Source of the DNA: Deltaproteobacteria bacterium
GTDB lineage: Bacteria; Myxococcota_A; UBA9160; SMWR01
Assembly: GCA_019310965.1 (NCBI GenBank)
Contig: JAFDDG010000011.1
Coordinates: 1-64,000 of the forward strand
Direction of reading: 5' to 3'
DNA: 64,000 nucleotides
The notes under the pieces were generated by a model that had not been told where the DNA came from, made no database searches, and worked only from the letters and a program-made list of their open reading frames with translations. Below, one piece after another: positions 54,179-62,715 of this stretch (positions are counted from its first letter, which is position 1; each line of letters begins with the position of its first letter). A program made the position numbers and the translations under genes.

Positions 54179-54952
54179 ATGGATCTGCTTCAGGCGATGC
54201 TGCTGGGGCTCGTGCAGGGCCTTACCGAGTTCTTGCCGGTCTCGAGCTCGGGGCACCTGGTGCTCGTGCAGGCGCTGCTCGACGTGGGCGAGGAGGGCGT
54301 GCTCTTCGAGGTCGTGCTGCACGTCGCCACTCTCGGCTCGGTGCTGCTCTTCTACCGCAAACGCGTCGTCGAGCTCGTGTTGGGCGTGCTGCGCGGGCAA
54401 AGCGCTGCGTGGCACTACGCCGCGAAGCTCGGAGTGGCCACGCTGCCCGCGGTCGCTCTGGTCCTGGTGGCTGGCGATTTCCTGGAGGCGCAATTCGAGT
54501 CGGCCCGGGTCGCCGCGTCTGGGCTCCTGGCCACGGGTGCGATCCTGTGGACGACGCGGCGCACGCTTCCCCACGCCGCAGCGCCGATGCCAACGTACAC
54601 GGCGGCGCTGCTCATCGGCTGTGCCCAGGCCCTGGCGATCCTGCCCGGCATCTCGCGCAGTGGGGCCACCGTCGCGGCGGCGTTGGCCCTCGGCGTTGCG
54701 CCGGCGGCCGCGGCCGAGTTCTCGTTCCTGCTGAGCGTCGTCGCCATCAGCGGTGCCGCGGTGCGCATGCTGCCGGATCTCGGCAGCGTGGAAGCCGCTG
54801 CCAGCGCGTCGTTGTTGGCGGGGGGTGCCATCGCCCTCGCTTCAGGCGTCGCTGCCATCTGGGCGTTCGTGCGCTTGCTGCGAACCGGTGCGTTCTACGC
54901 GTTCGCCTGGTACGTCTGGCCCGTCGGCTTGTTTGCGCTCCTGCTCCTCTAG
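54179..54952 (+). CDS. uppP: Undecaprenyl-diphosphatase
   Basis: A 257-residue integral membrane phosphatase. GLVQGLTEFLPVSSSGHLVL holds the first (E/Q)xxxE-like and PVSSSGH motif, and AILPGISRSGATVAAALALG the second PGxSRSG motif. About eight hydrophobic spans follow the family plan. It dephosphorylates undecaprenyl diphosphate to recycle the lipid carrier of peptidoglycan and glycans, and its loss or gain affects bacitracin resistance. ATG 54179 is used; the longer track start lies in the upstream ORF. Confidence 0.95.
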   Translation: MDLLQAMLLGLVQGLTEFLPVSSSGHLVLVQALLDVGEEGVLFEVVLHVATLGSVLLFYRKRVVELVLGVLRGQSAAWHYAAKLGVATLPAVALVLVAGDFLEAQFESARVAASGLLATGAILWTTRRTLPHAAAPMPTYTAALLIGCAQALAILPGISRSGATVAAALALGVAPAAAAEFSFLLSVVAISGAAVRMLPDLGSVEAAASASLLAGGAIALASGVAAIWAFVRLLRTGAFYAFAWYVWPVGLFALLLL

Positions 54953-55012
54953 TCAGATCGAGAGCGACGAGAGTGGGGCGTCGCCGTTTCCCGTCGGCGC
55001 TGGCTGAACGCA

Positions 55013-55047
55013 AACCGCCGCCCGGCCTGGGGCCGGGCGGCGGTTTC
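55013..55047. terminator. Perfect 15-bp hairpin between uppP and the sigma factor gene
   Basis: AAACCGCCGCCCGGC and its exact complement flank the loop CTGGG. The stem begins with AAA and ends with TTT, so it can terminate transcription in both directions. It sits between the convergent uppP and sigma-factor genes, as expected for a shared terminator. Confidence 0.9.
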
Positions 55048-55084
55048 AGATTCAGTACGGACAGCGTCCGATTCTAGGGATGCG

Positions 55085-56488
55085 TCAAGGCTCGAGGATC
55101 GGGTGCAGGTTCTGGGCCGGCGCCGTCTCGCGCAGCTTCTTCAGTGCGCGAGCTTCGAGCTGGCGCACGCGTTCGCGCGACAGCCCGAGCGACTGCCCGA
55201 TCTGCTCCAGGGTGTGCTCTTCCTCGCCGCCGAGGCCGTAGCGCAGGCGGAGGATCAATTGCTCCCGCGCCGTCAACGAACCGATCAGCTGGCCCACGCC
55301 GGAGCGCATGCGCTCGCCGTCCAGACCGCCGTCCGGCTGCTGCGAGCCCGGATCGGAAACGAAGTCTTCGAGCCGCTTCTCCGTACCGGCCACCGACGAC
55401 TCGAGTGAGATCGCCTCGCGCGACAGCAGGTCGAGTGATTCGAGCGAGCCCGAATCGGTGCCGAGCTCCGGTGCCAGCTCTGCCGGCGTCGGATCGCGGC
55501 CCAACTTGCCCGTCAGCTCCGCGCGCACGCGCTGGCTGCGCTGCAGTCTGTCGTGCACGTGGGACGGCAGTCGAATGGTGCGCGAGTGGTTCTGGATGGC
55601 TCGGACCAGCGCCTGCCGGATCCACCAGACCGCGTACGTCGAGAACTTGAAGCCGCGCCGGTGATCGAACTTCTCGACGGCGCGGATCAGGCCCAGGTTC
55701 CCTTCCTGGATGAGGTCGGGGAACGACAGCCCGAGGTTCCGGTAGTCCTTCGCGATCGCGACCACCAGCTTCAGGTTGTGCTCGATGAATCGGTTTTTCT
55801 CGCAGGTGAGTCGGTAGTGCGCGTCGTCGACCCGTTTGGCCAGCTGGAGAAGCTGCTCTCGGTCGAGCTCGGCGTCCGCTTCCAGTGTTGCCAGCTTGCG
55901 CGTGCCCTTGCGGGTGCTCTTCATCTCGGCCCCAAGGCCCAGCACCTTCTCGCGCAGCTCGGCGAGGACCGAGAGCGACAGGTGTGCCGACTTCAGCTCA
56001 CGCACCACCTTGGCATCGGCGCGCTCGACATCCTTGGTCGCCTTCTTCTCGAGAGCCTTGGCCCGCTGCGCTCGCAGTGCGCGGATGCGTTTGACCGCGT
56101 GCGCGACTCGTGCGGCGATTTCACCGGTCTCTTCCGAGCCGATCGACTCGGACAGCTTGGCTCCCGTGTGCGACAGGGCGCGCAAGGCGTCCCAGCGCTC
56201 GACGACGTGACGCGCGCAGCACGGCACCTCGTAAAGGGCCTCGCGCAGGTCTGCGGTGGCAGACTCGAGCTCCTTGGCGAGGATGACCTCCTCTTCGCGA
56301 CGGAGCGTCCGTGTGCCGCCGATCTCCTGGAAGTACGACTCGAGCGGGCGACGCTCGCGCCCGGGATCGAGCTCGTCGGCGGCGACGGCGCGGGCCGCCC
56401 CGCTGCTCTCCTTGGCCTTCGTCTCAGCTCCGGCTGCAGTGCTGACGGTTGTCTCTTGTTTCACTTGTGTTCTCACGATTCCACCCAT
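55085..56488 (-). CDS. RNA polymerase sigma-70 family factor (group 1/2)
   Basis: A 467-residue sigma factor. Region 1.2 reads [20 protein letters not shown] long charged helical stretch of about 130 residues separates it from region 2 ([60 protein letters not shown]). Region 3 follows, and region 4 holds [20 protein letters not shown]. Region 1.1 is absent; the N-terminus is a disordered Ala/Lys/Glu segment. It recognises -10/-35 promoters of the RpoD/RpoS kind and is probably an alternative housekeeping-like factor. It is preceded by an unusually long upstream region. Confidence 0.9.
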   Translation of the reverse strand: MGGIVRTQVKQETTVSTAAGAETKAKESSGAARAVAADELDPGRERRPLESYFQEIGGTRTLRREEEVILAKELESATADLREALYEVPCCARHVVERWDALRALSHTGAKLSESIGSEETGEIAARVAHAVKRIRALRAQRAKALEKKATKDVERADAKVVRELKSAHLSLSVLAELREKVLGLGAEMKSTRKGTRKLATLEADAELDREQLLQLAKRVDDAHYRLTCEKNRFIEHNLKLVVAIAKDYRNLGLSFPDLIQEGNLGLIRAVEKFDHRRGFKFSTYAVWWIRQALVRAIQNHSRTIRLPSHVHDRLQRSQRVRAELTGKLGRDPTPAELAPELGTDSGSLESLDLLSREAISLESSVAGTEKRLEDFVSDPGSQQPDGGLDGERMRSGVGQLIGSLTAREQLILRLRYGLGGEEEHTLEQIGQSLGLSRERVRQLEARALKKLRETAPAQNLHPILEP

Positions 56489-57207
56489 CGAATCCCCGGT
56501 GTGATTCCGATCATCAGTTCGGATACCGCCCGGGGGAATTCGGTTTCACCAACGCGATGGTCACAGTGACGCGTCGTGTGCCAATGGTTGCACCGCTTCC
56601 GCATCGGTGCCGAAGAGAGTCTCCGCGTTTTCGATCGCGGGGAAGGGATGAACTCCCGTAGGGCGCCGTTCCATCGCAGGTTTTTCGGGGGGCGACCAGG
56701 CAGCAATATTGACGCCTTGCGGCAAGAAAAGCCAGAAAAATCTCCGTGAATCTTGCGTTCCTTGCACCAGCAGAGAAGCGGCCGCATATGAGGGTTTTTG
56801 ACCACAGGCTTCTGTCCTATCGGCTGCTGCCACGAGATCCCAAGTCCCTTGGGGGGATAAGACTCTGTGGAGGGAAAAATTGTTCGTCGCTCACCCTATG
56901 GGAGTAGCGTTGGCTCGGGTTGAGGTGACGCAGATTTGGCCTCCCAGCGGGGAAAAATGCTCGTGTGTGGTGACTGATTGGGTCTCGGCCTGCCGGTCGG
57001 GGGCAGTGTTCCGGAAACCGCCCCTGCCCCCGGCGTCCCGCATGGGGGCACGGCAGAGCCGAGCGACGTTCGAAGCCAGCCCGCGCGAGAGCTGGGCGAT
57101 CGGCTCGAACACCTGTTCGGGCCGCAGGCGATCGGCAACACGATCGAGGAAGATTTGCGAGTGAATACGGCTTGCTGCAGTGCAGCATGAGCCGAAGCCG
57201 GTGTGCC
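56489..57207. other. Long upstream region of the sigma factor gene
   Basis: Over 700 bases separate the sigma-factor start from the end of the transporter gene. The part near 56680-56780 is AT-richer, with TTTTTCGGGG and CAATATTGACG stretches that could hold promoters for the sigma gene. Frames of 70-120 residues cross it on both strands but lack motifs and ribosome sites. I see no recognisable RNA family. Confidence 0.45.
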
Positions 57208-58983
57208 TCAGAGCGGCCAGATGAGCGGGATCAGCGCGATCGCGAGAGCTGCGCACAGCAGGTCGAGGGGGAGTCCGACCTTGACGAAGTCCGCGAAGCG
57301 GTAGCCGCCGGGCCCGTAGACGATCAGGTGGGTCTGGTAGGTGACCGGTGAGGCGAAGGCCAGGCAGCCGGCGATGGCGACCGCCATCACGAAGGGCCGC
57401 GGATCGACCCCCTGTTGACTCGCGGCGGCGACGGCGACCGGGAACATCAGCGCGACCGCTGCATTGTGGTGCAGCATCTCCGCCATCACGAGCGTGACGA
57501 GGTAGACCACGGCGAGTGTGGCCGTCGGGCTCAGCGTGCCGGCCGAGCCGGTGATCAGCTGGGCGATCAGCAACGCGGCTCCGGTCTTTTCCATGGCGAC
57601 CGCGAGGCCGAGACCGGCACCGATCACGATCAGGATCTGCCAGGCGACGCTGCGGCGCGCTGAGCCGGCCGAGATGCAGCGGGTCAGGATCAGGGCGCCG
57701 CAGGCCAGAAACGCGGCGATCGACACGTCGAACACGCCCAGGCTCGAACAGAGCACCATTGCGATGAGAATCGTCACCGCGATCCAGGCGCGGTCGTGGC
57801 GCAGGGGCTCGTGTTCGAGGACTTCCGTCGTCAGGTAGAAGTCCGGGCTGTTGCGGTGCGCGCGCATGAACCCGCTGGCGCTCTGCAGCAGCAGCGTGTC
57901 GCCGGCACGCAACACGATCGCCCCGATCTTGCCCGGCACTCGCTCGCCATTGCGGTGAACGGCGATTACCGCGGCGTCGTAGACGGTGCGGAAGTTGGCA
58001 TCGCGGATGCTTCGACCGACGAGCGGCGAAGAGAGCGAGACCACGGCCTCCACCAGGCGATGGGCATCTTCGCCGCGTGCGGGAAGGTCTTCTTCGCTCA
58101 CGGGAACCAGGCCGCGGATGCGTTGGAGCTCGACGATCGTGGCGACGACACCGGCGAACACCAGCCGGTCGCCCGCGGTGATCACCTCGTCCGGGCCCAC
58201 CGGAGTGAGAACATGGCCCCGACGATCGATCTCGACGAGAAACAGACCCGGTAGCTGCCGCAGGCCCGCTTCTCCCACCGACTGGCCGACCAGTGGGCAG
58301 TTGCCTTCCACGAGCATCATCGCCGTGTACTCGCGGCGACGCTCGTCGATGATTTCGGAGGGTTCCCGGCGGTTGGGCAAGAGGTGTGGCGCGACGAATA
58401 TGAGATAGAGGATGCCGAGAATGGCGAGTGGCAGGCCCGCGCCGGCGAGTTCGAAGAAACCGATCGCCGGCATGCCGGCTGCGGAGACGAGCGCAGCCAC
58501 GGTGAGTGTCGTGCTCGTGCCGATGACCGTGGTGATGCTGCCCAGGATCGACGTGTAGCTGAGCGGGATGAGAAAGCGGCTCGCGGAGAGCCCTCGGCGC
58601 CGTGCCCAGGTCGAGACGACCGGCGTGAGCATCGCGACGATGGGAGCGTTGTTGAGGAAGGCCGAGAAAACCGCGACTGGCGCGCTCATGCGCACCAGAC
58701 CGCCGCGTTCACTCTTCGCCCGGCCGAATAGCCACGCGGTGACGATCTCGAGGGCGCCCGTCTCCCGCAGTGCGGCCGACACCACGAACAGCGCCCCGAC
58801 GGCGGCCAGGGCGGGATTCGCGAAGCCCGAAAACGTCTCTGCTGGAGAAAGCACCCCGGTTGCAGCCAGCAGGAAGAGAGCGGCCATCATCACGATGTCG
58901 GGCGCGGCGACCTCGCGCACCATTCCGACCAGCGCCAGTACGATGACGGCGAGCGTGAGCCAACCTTGCCACTCGAGTTCCAT
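57208..58983 (-). CDS. SLC13/ArsB-type transporter with TrkA_C domains
   Basis: A 591-residue membrane protein starting at ATG 58983. The first half has hydrophobic spans with SGFANPALAAVGALFVVSAA and AVFSAFLNNAPIVAMLTPVV, which match the DASS/ArsB family. The middle holds two TrkA_C-like regulatory domains (for example FLVEIDRRGHVLTPVGPDEV and [20 protein letters not shown]). The second half repeats the membrane plan, with MAEMLHHNAAVALMFPVAVA. Such proteins carry anions such as citrate, sulfate or arsenite, coupled to Na+ or H+. The substrate is unknown. It is divergent from the N-acetylglutamate synthase gene. Confidence 0.85.
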   Translation of the reverse strand: MELEWQGWLTLAVIVLALVGMVREVAAPDIVMMAALFLLAATGVLSPAETFSGFANPALAAVGALFVVSAALRETGALEIVTAWLFGRAKSERGGLVRMSAPVAVFSAFLNNAPIVAMLTPVVSTWARRRGLSASRFLIPLSYTSILGSITTVIGTSTTLTVAALVSAAGMPAIGFFELAGAGLPLAILGILYLIFVAPHLLPNRREPSEIIDERRREYTAMMLVEGNCPLVGQSVGEAGLRQLPGLFLVEIDRRGHVLTPVGPDEVITAGDRLVFAGVVATIVELQRIRGLVPVSEEDLPARGEDAHRLVEAVVSLSSPLVGRSIRDANFRTVYDAAVIAVHRNGERVPGKIGAIVLRAGDTLLLQSASGFMRAHRNSPDFYLTTEVLEHEPLRHDRAWIAVTILIAMVLCSSLGVFDVSIAAFLACGALILTRCISAGSARRSVAWQILIVIGAGLGLAVAMEKTGAALLIAQLITGSAGTLSPTATLAVVYLVTLVMAEMLHHNAAVALMFPVAVAAASQQGVDPRPFVMAVAIAGCLAFASPVTYQTHLIVYGPGGYRFADFVKVGLPLDLLCAALAIALIPLIWPL

Positions 58984-59027
58984 GTGCGCAGCACGATACA
59001 ACAGGATCCGCCACACTCGGGAACCTC

Positions 59028-60104
59028 ATGGGTGCAGCTTCCGAACTCGAGCCGTTCTCGGAGAAGGGCTTCTACCTCGCCGAATTCCACGGGCGCACGC
59101 TGGCGATCGCCGCGCGCGGGAGCGATCTCGTGCATCCGGCAGCACTGGCCGCCGTGCTCAAGGAGCTCGAGGGCAACGGGACGCGGGTCGTGCTGCTCTC
59201 GGATGCCGAGGAGCCGCTGGCGGGTCTGGCGGGGGCTGCGCCGGTGGCGGCAGCCGTGGATCGGCTCGAGGGAGAGGTCTGGCGCGGACTCGCGAGCCGG
59301 GCGTGCTTCGGGGTTGTGGTCGGGGCAGGGGCTGGCTTTCCGGCTCGTTGCCGCGAGGTGGCGACTCGACTCGCGCTCACGAAGCTGGTGTGGATCGACG
59401 CCGCGGGTGGCCTGCGGCGACCGGATGGCGCGCGCTGCTCGTTCGTCGGCCTCGCGGAGCTGCAGCGAGTGCTCGCCGACGGTATGCCGGGAGAATCGGA
59501 GGCACGGCGTCAGCTGTTGATCGAGATCGAGGCGGCCGTGAGGGCTGGTTTGCCGGCGGTGAACGTCTGCAGCCTCGAAGGGCTCGCGGACGAGCTGTTC
59601 ACCTACGCGGGTTCGGGCACGCTTTTCACCCGCGAGCGCTACGTCGCGGTGCGGCGACTCGGTCTCGACGACTACGACGCTGCTGCGCACCTGATCGCGC
59701 GCGGTGTTGCCGAGGGCTATCTGGCCCCGCGCGGGCCGGAGGCGGTGGAGCAGGTGCTGGCCAGTGCGCTGGGCGCGTTCGTCGCAGGCGCACATTTGGC
59801 CGGGATCGGCGCACTGGTCGAGTATCCCGCGGCGGCCGCCGCCGAGATCGCCTCCCTGTACACCCTGACCCGCTTCGTGGGGGAGGGCGTCGGCGGTCAC
59901 CTCGTCGCCGCTGCACTGGAGCGCGCGCGCGATCGCGGTTTCGCCAGCGTCTTTGCTTGCACGACCTCTGAGCGCGTCGTCGACTTCTTCGTGCGCAATG
60001 GCTTCCGCCGGGCGACGGACGCGGAAGTGCCCGCCGAGAAGTGGGAGACCTACGATCCCGAACGCCGTGCCAGCGTGCGCTGCGTGTGCTGCGATCTGCG
60101 CTGA
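59028..60104 (+). CDS. argA: N-acetylglutamate synthase-like (kinase-like + GNAT)
   Basis: A 358-residue two-domain protein. The first about 210 residues form a degenerate amino-acid-kinase-like domain (LAAVLKELEGNGTRVVLLSD and ADELFTYAGSGTLFTRERYV). The C-terminal GNAT domain shows LYTLTRFVGEGVGGHLVAAA (acetyl-CoA loop) and VVDFFVRNGFRRATDAEVPA followed by EKWETYDPERR, the ArgA signature. It acetylates glutamate with acetyl-CoA, the first step of arginine synthesis. The kinase-like domain is shorter than usual and lacks catalytic motifs, as expected for a regulatory arginine-binding domain. It starts at ATG 59028. Confidence 0.85.
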   Translation: MGAASELEPFSEKGFYLAEFHGRTLAIAARGSDLVHPAALAAVLKELEGNGTRVVLLSDAEEPLAGLAGAAPVAAAVDRLEGEVWRGLASRACFGVVVGAGAGFPARCREVATRLALTKLVWIDAAGGLRRPDGARCSFVGLAELQRVLADGMPGESEARRQLLIEIEAAVRAGLPAVNVCSLEGLADELFTYAGSGTLFTRERYVAVRRLGLDDYDAAAHLIARGVAEGYLAPRGPEAVEQVLASALGAFVAGAHLAGIGALVEYPAAAAAEIASLYTLTRFVGEGVGGHLVAAALERARDRGFASVFACTTSERVVDFFVRNGFRRATDAEVPAEKWETYDPERRASVRCVCCDLR

Positions 60105-60152
60105 GTCTGGCCTAACGTTCGGCCGCCAGTTTCCGCGCGCGGGCGCTGGTCT

Positions 60153-60184
60153 GGAGGGGAGATCGCTTTCGCGATCTCCCCTCC
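60153..60184. terminator. Perfect 14-bp hairpin between argA-like gene and rnpB
   Basis: GGAGGGGAGATCGC and its exact complement flank TTTC. The stem lies between the 3' ends of the plus-strand synthase gene and the minus-strand RNase P RNA. No T-run follows on either side, so it may act as an RNA 3'-end stabiliser or a repeat hairpin rather than a simple Rho-independent terminator. Confidence 0.6.
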
Positions 60185-60256
60185 ACGGTGTGGGCCGTGT
60201 CGGAGCGCCGGGGGAATGGCCTTGCGGCTTCCTTCCCCGGGTCCGGGAACGAGTCC

Positions 60257-60685
60257 CGGAGCGGACTGTAAGCCGGGTTCTGTTCCGACGCGCGAACGCG
60301 CCGGCGAGGATCATTCATCTAGGCGACGCATTGCTGCGCCGCTCGAGCGCTCCACCCGGACACCGGCCCCGGCCTCGCGGCCGGGTCACGGACGGGCCGT
60401 CCTTGCGGTGTCCCTATTCGAGTTTGCTCCGGGAGGGGCTTGCCCCGCCGCCGGTCACCCGGCTGTCGCGCGTGGGCTCTTACCCCACGATTTCACCCTT
60501 GCCTGTGCCCGGCTGCCGAAGCGGCCGGGCCATCGGCGGTGTGGTTTCTGCGGCGCTTTCCCTCGGGTTGCCCCGGGTCGCCGTTAACGACCTCCCTGCC
60601 CTATGGAGCCCGGACTTTCCTCCCGCGGTCACCGCCCGAGCACCGCCCGAGAGCGGCCCCGCCAGCGATCCTCCATCTGCCTCCG
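60257..60685 (-). ncRNA. rnpB: RNase P RNA, bacterial type A
   Basis: On the minus strand the conserved core reads GAGGAAAGTCCGGGCTCC at 60622-60605, the 5' P4 strand, followed by ATAGGGCAGGG. Farther on come GCAGAAACCAC, GGGTGAAATCG and GGGGTAAGAGCCCAC (conserved regions II-IV), then the 3' segment ACAGAACCCGGCTTACAG. This order and spacing are those of type A RNase P RNA, which cleaves the 5' leaders of tRNA precursors. The exact ends are estimates, because P1 pairing was not fully resolved. Plus-strand ORFs here (for example 60216-60587) are antisense artefacts. Confidence 0.93.
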
Positions 60686-60767
60686 ACGCCGGGATTCTCA
60701 GCCAGCTTGCCGGGCTGCGCGAGGGGGGGACGACGATGGGCCAGGAGTATCAACAAGGATTCTCAAT

Positions 60768-60802
60768 GAGTATCTATTGCATACTTATTGAGTATTAGAT
60801 AC
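60768..60802. promoter_or_regulatory. Nested palindromic operator upstream of the HxlR gene
   Basis: In an AT-rich island the sequence holds outer arms GTATCTA (60770-60776) and TAGATAC (60796-60802), and inner arms ATACT (60781-60785) and AGTAT (60791-60795) around TATTG. The HxlR-type regulator gene starts 11 bases later. HxlR repressors such as YodB bind TACT...AGTA palindromes, so this is a strong candidate autoregulatory operator. It overlaps the likely promoter. Confidence 0.65.
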
Positions 60803-60813
60803 ATACTTTTAAC

Positions 60814-61545
60814 ATGGGGCAGAGCTTCGTTCAGCCCGGGCCCCCGACCGCGATTCCGAAGCCGGCGGGCATTTTCGATCCCGTGGCTCGCGCCCTCGAG
60901 GCGGTGGGCGACCGTTGGACCCTGGTGCTGGTCCTGGTGCTGGTGCGCCAGCTGCTCGGTGGGCCGCGCGGCTTCCAGGAGCTGCGCCAGCGGACGGGCA
61001 TCACACCGCGGGTGCTCTCGGGCCGGCTGCGCGAGCTGGTTTCGATAGGCCTCGTAGAGACCCAGAGTATGGGATCACGTTCGCTTTACGCCCTCACCGA
61101 GCAGGGGCGCTCGCTCGAGGCCGTCGTGGTGGCGATTGGACGTTGGTGGATTCAGCGCGGTCTCCAGCTGCTCGGTGTCGACGGGCGCCGCTTCACCGAG
61201 ACCTCGGCGCAGTCGGTGATCGAGTCGCTGCCATTCATGGTTCGCGAAGAGCGCGCGCGAGGCGTGGATCTCACTTTCGAGATCCGCCTGGAAGGGCCGG
61301 GTGGCGGTGTCTGGAGTGTGCGCGTGCACGACGGCACCTGCAGCGTGAGCCCCGGCTTCGCGGAGGGCGCCGACGTCCGCTACACGGCCGACGCCCCGGT
61401 CTGGTGCGGCGTGGCTCTCGGACTCGTCGACGCTCGGGAGACCTTCCGGCGCGGACTCATGACCAAGGAGGGCGGGCGAGCCGCTCTCGACCACTTCTTC
61501 CATCAGGTGCCGTCTGCAGAGACGAGCGAGGAGACGACAAGGTGA
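60814..61545 (+). CDS. HxlR-family regulator with C-terminal SCP2-like domain
   Basis: A 243-residue protein. Residues 15-105 are a MarR/HxlR-type winged helix (VARALEAVGDRWTLVLVLVL, FQELRQRTGITPRVLSGRLR and MGSRSLYALTEQGRSLEAVV). The C-terminal 110 residues resemble the sterol-carrier-protein-2 fold (FEIRLEGPGGGVWSVRVHDG and ADVRYTADAPVWCGVALGLV). SCP2 domains bind acyl or sterol ligands, so the protein may sense an acyl-CoA. Its stop overlaps the start of an acyl-CoA dehydrogenase gene, implying regulation of that operon. The AT-rich start region holds a nested palindrome. Confidence 0.85.
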   Translation: MGQSFVQPGPPTAIPKPAGIFDPVARALEAVGDRWTLVLVLVLVRQLLGGPRGFQELRQRTGITPRVLSGRLRELVSIGLVETQSMGSRSLYALTEQGRSLEAVVVAIGRWWIQRGLQLLGVDGRRFTETSAQSVIESLPFMVREERARGVDLTFEIRLEGPGGGVWSVRVHDGTCSVSPGFAEGADVRYTADAPVWCGVALGLVDARETFRRGLMTKEGGRAALDHFFHQVPSAETSEETTR

Positions 61546-62639
61546 TTTCGTTCGAGCCCAGCGAAGAACAGCAGGTCGTGCGCGAGGCGATGCACGAGTT
61601 TGCGGAGCAGGTGTTGCGGCCCGCGTCGCGCGAGGCGGACGAGGCCTCCGCGCTGCCCGATGCGGTCCTGGCACAGCTCCACGAGCTGGGTCTCGTGGCA
61701 ACACAGCTCCCCGAGGCGTTTGGCGGCGGCGGCGAGCAGCGCTCGCCCCTCACCAACGCGATCCTGTTGGATGAGCTCGCCTGGGGCGACGCCGCGTTCG
61801 CCATGGCGGCTCTGGCGCCGGCGGCCTTCGCCTTTGCCGTGGCCGATCAGGGCACGCAGGACCAGCAGGCCGAGTGGCTGCCGCGCTTCTGCGGCGAGAA
61901 ACCCTACGCGGCGGCGTTGGCTCTGGTGGAGCCCAGCCCGCTCTTCGATGTCAACCGCCTGCGCACCGTCGCCGAGCCGAAAGGCGACGACGGCTTTGTT
62001 CTCTCCGGCGCCAAGAGCTGCGTGCCCCTGGGCGATCGCGCCGAGGCCTTCCTGGTAATCGCGCGCAACAACGGCGCTCGCGACGCCTTCATCCTGCCTC
62101 GCGACGCCGCGGGCCTCAGCATCTCGGAGACCGAGAAGAATCTCGGCTTGAAGGCCTTGCCGACGGTCACCCTCGAACTCGAGCGGGTGGAGGTGCCGGC
62201 CGCGGCACGTCTCGGAGGTTCCGATGGCTGCGACGTGCAACAGCTCGTCGATCGTGCGCGCGTCGCCAAGGCGGCCGTGTTGACGGGGCTGTCTCGTGCG
62301 GTGCTCGACTACAGCGTGCCCTACGCAAAGGATCGGCGCGCCTTCGATCAGGCCATTGCCCAGAAACAGGCCATTGCCTTCCGCATTGCCGACATGCGCA
62401 TCGAGATCGACGCCCAGCGCTGGCTCAGCTGGAAGGCCGCGGCGGATCTCGAATACGGGCGCCCGGCGACGAAGTCTGCGCATCACGCGGGCGCCTATGC
62501 GGCGGAGAAGGCCATGTGGATCGCCGACAACGGCGTGCAGGTGCTCGGCGGCCACGGCTTCATCCGCGAGCATCCGGTCGAGCTCTGGTACCGCAACGCC
62601 CGCACCCTCGGAGTGCTCGAAGGCATGCTTTCCGTCTAG
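61542..62639 (+). CDS. Acyl-CoA dehydrogenase-like subunit, probably of a heterodimeric pair
   Basis: A 365-residue member of the acyl-CoA dehydrogenase family. EQQVVREAMHEFAEQVLRPA is the N-terminal helix and NGVQVLGGHGFIREHPVELW the C-terminal signature. The normal TEP motif for flavin/substrate contact is replaced by LALVEPSPLFDVNRL. The final RTLGVLEGMLSV may place a Glu where the catalytic residue lies, but the usual YEGT is absent. This degenerate pattern fits the beta subunit of alpha2-beta2 enzymes used on sterol or bile-acid side chains. GTG 61542 overlaps the regulator's stop and follows AGGAG. Confidence 0.8.
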   Translation: MISFEPSEEQQVVREAMHEFAEQVLRPASREADEASALPDAVLAQLHELGLVATQLPEAFGGGGEQRSPLTNAILLDELAWGDAAFAMAALAPAAFAFAVADQGTQDQQAEWLPRFCGEKPYAAALALVEPSPLFDVNRLRTVAEPKGDDGFVLSGAKSCVPLGDRAEAFLVIARNNGARDAFILPRDAAGLSISETEKNLGLKALPTVTLELERVEVPAAARLGGSDGCDVQQLVDRARVAKAAVLTGLSRAVLDYSVPYAKDRRAFDQAIAQKQAIAFRIADMRIEIDAQRWLSWKAAADLEYGRPATKSAHHAGAYAAEKAMWIADNGVQVLGGHGFIREHPVELWYRNARTLGVLEGMLSV

Positions 62640-62715
62640 CGGGATAAGAAGAACTGGGCCGCTGCAAAGCAGAAGGCCCGGCTCGGCCCAACGGGCAGAC
62701 CCAGGAGTCCCTCTG

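Noticed and set aside
56817-57188. 123-residue minus-strand ORF in the gap before the transporter
   Set aside because: No ribosome site or motif, and overlapping frames on both strands look equally plausible; left unassigned.
60216-60587. 123-residue plus-strand ORF over rnpB
   Set aside because: It lies on conserved RNase P RNA core sequence on the other strand and has no protein motif.
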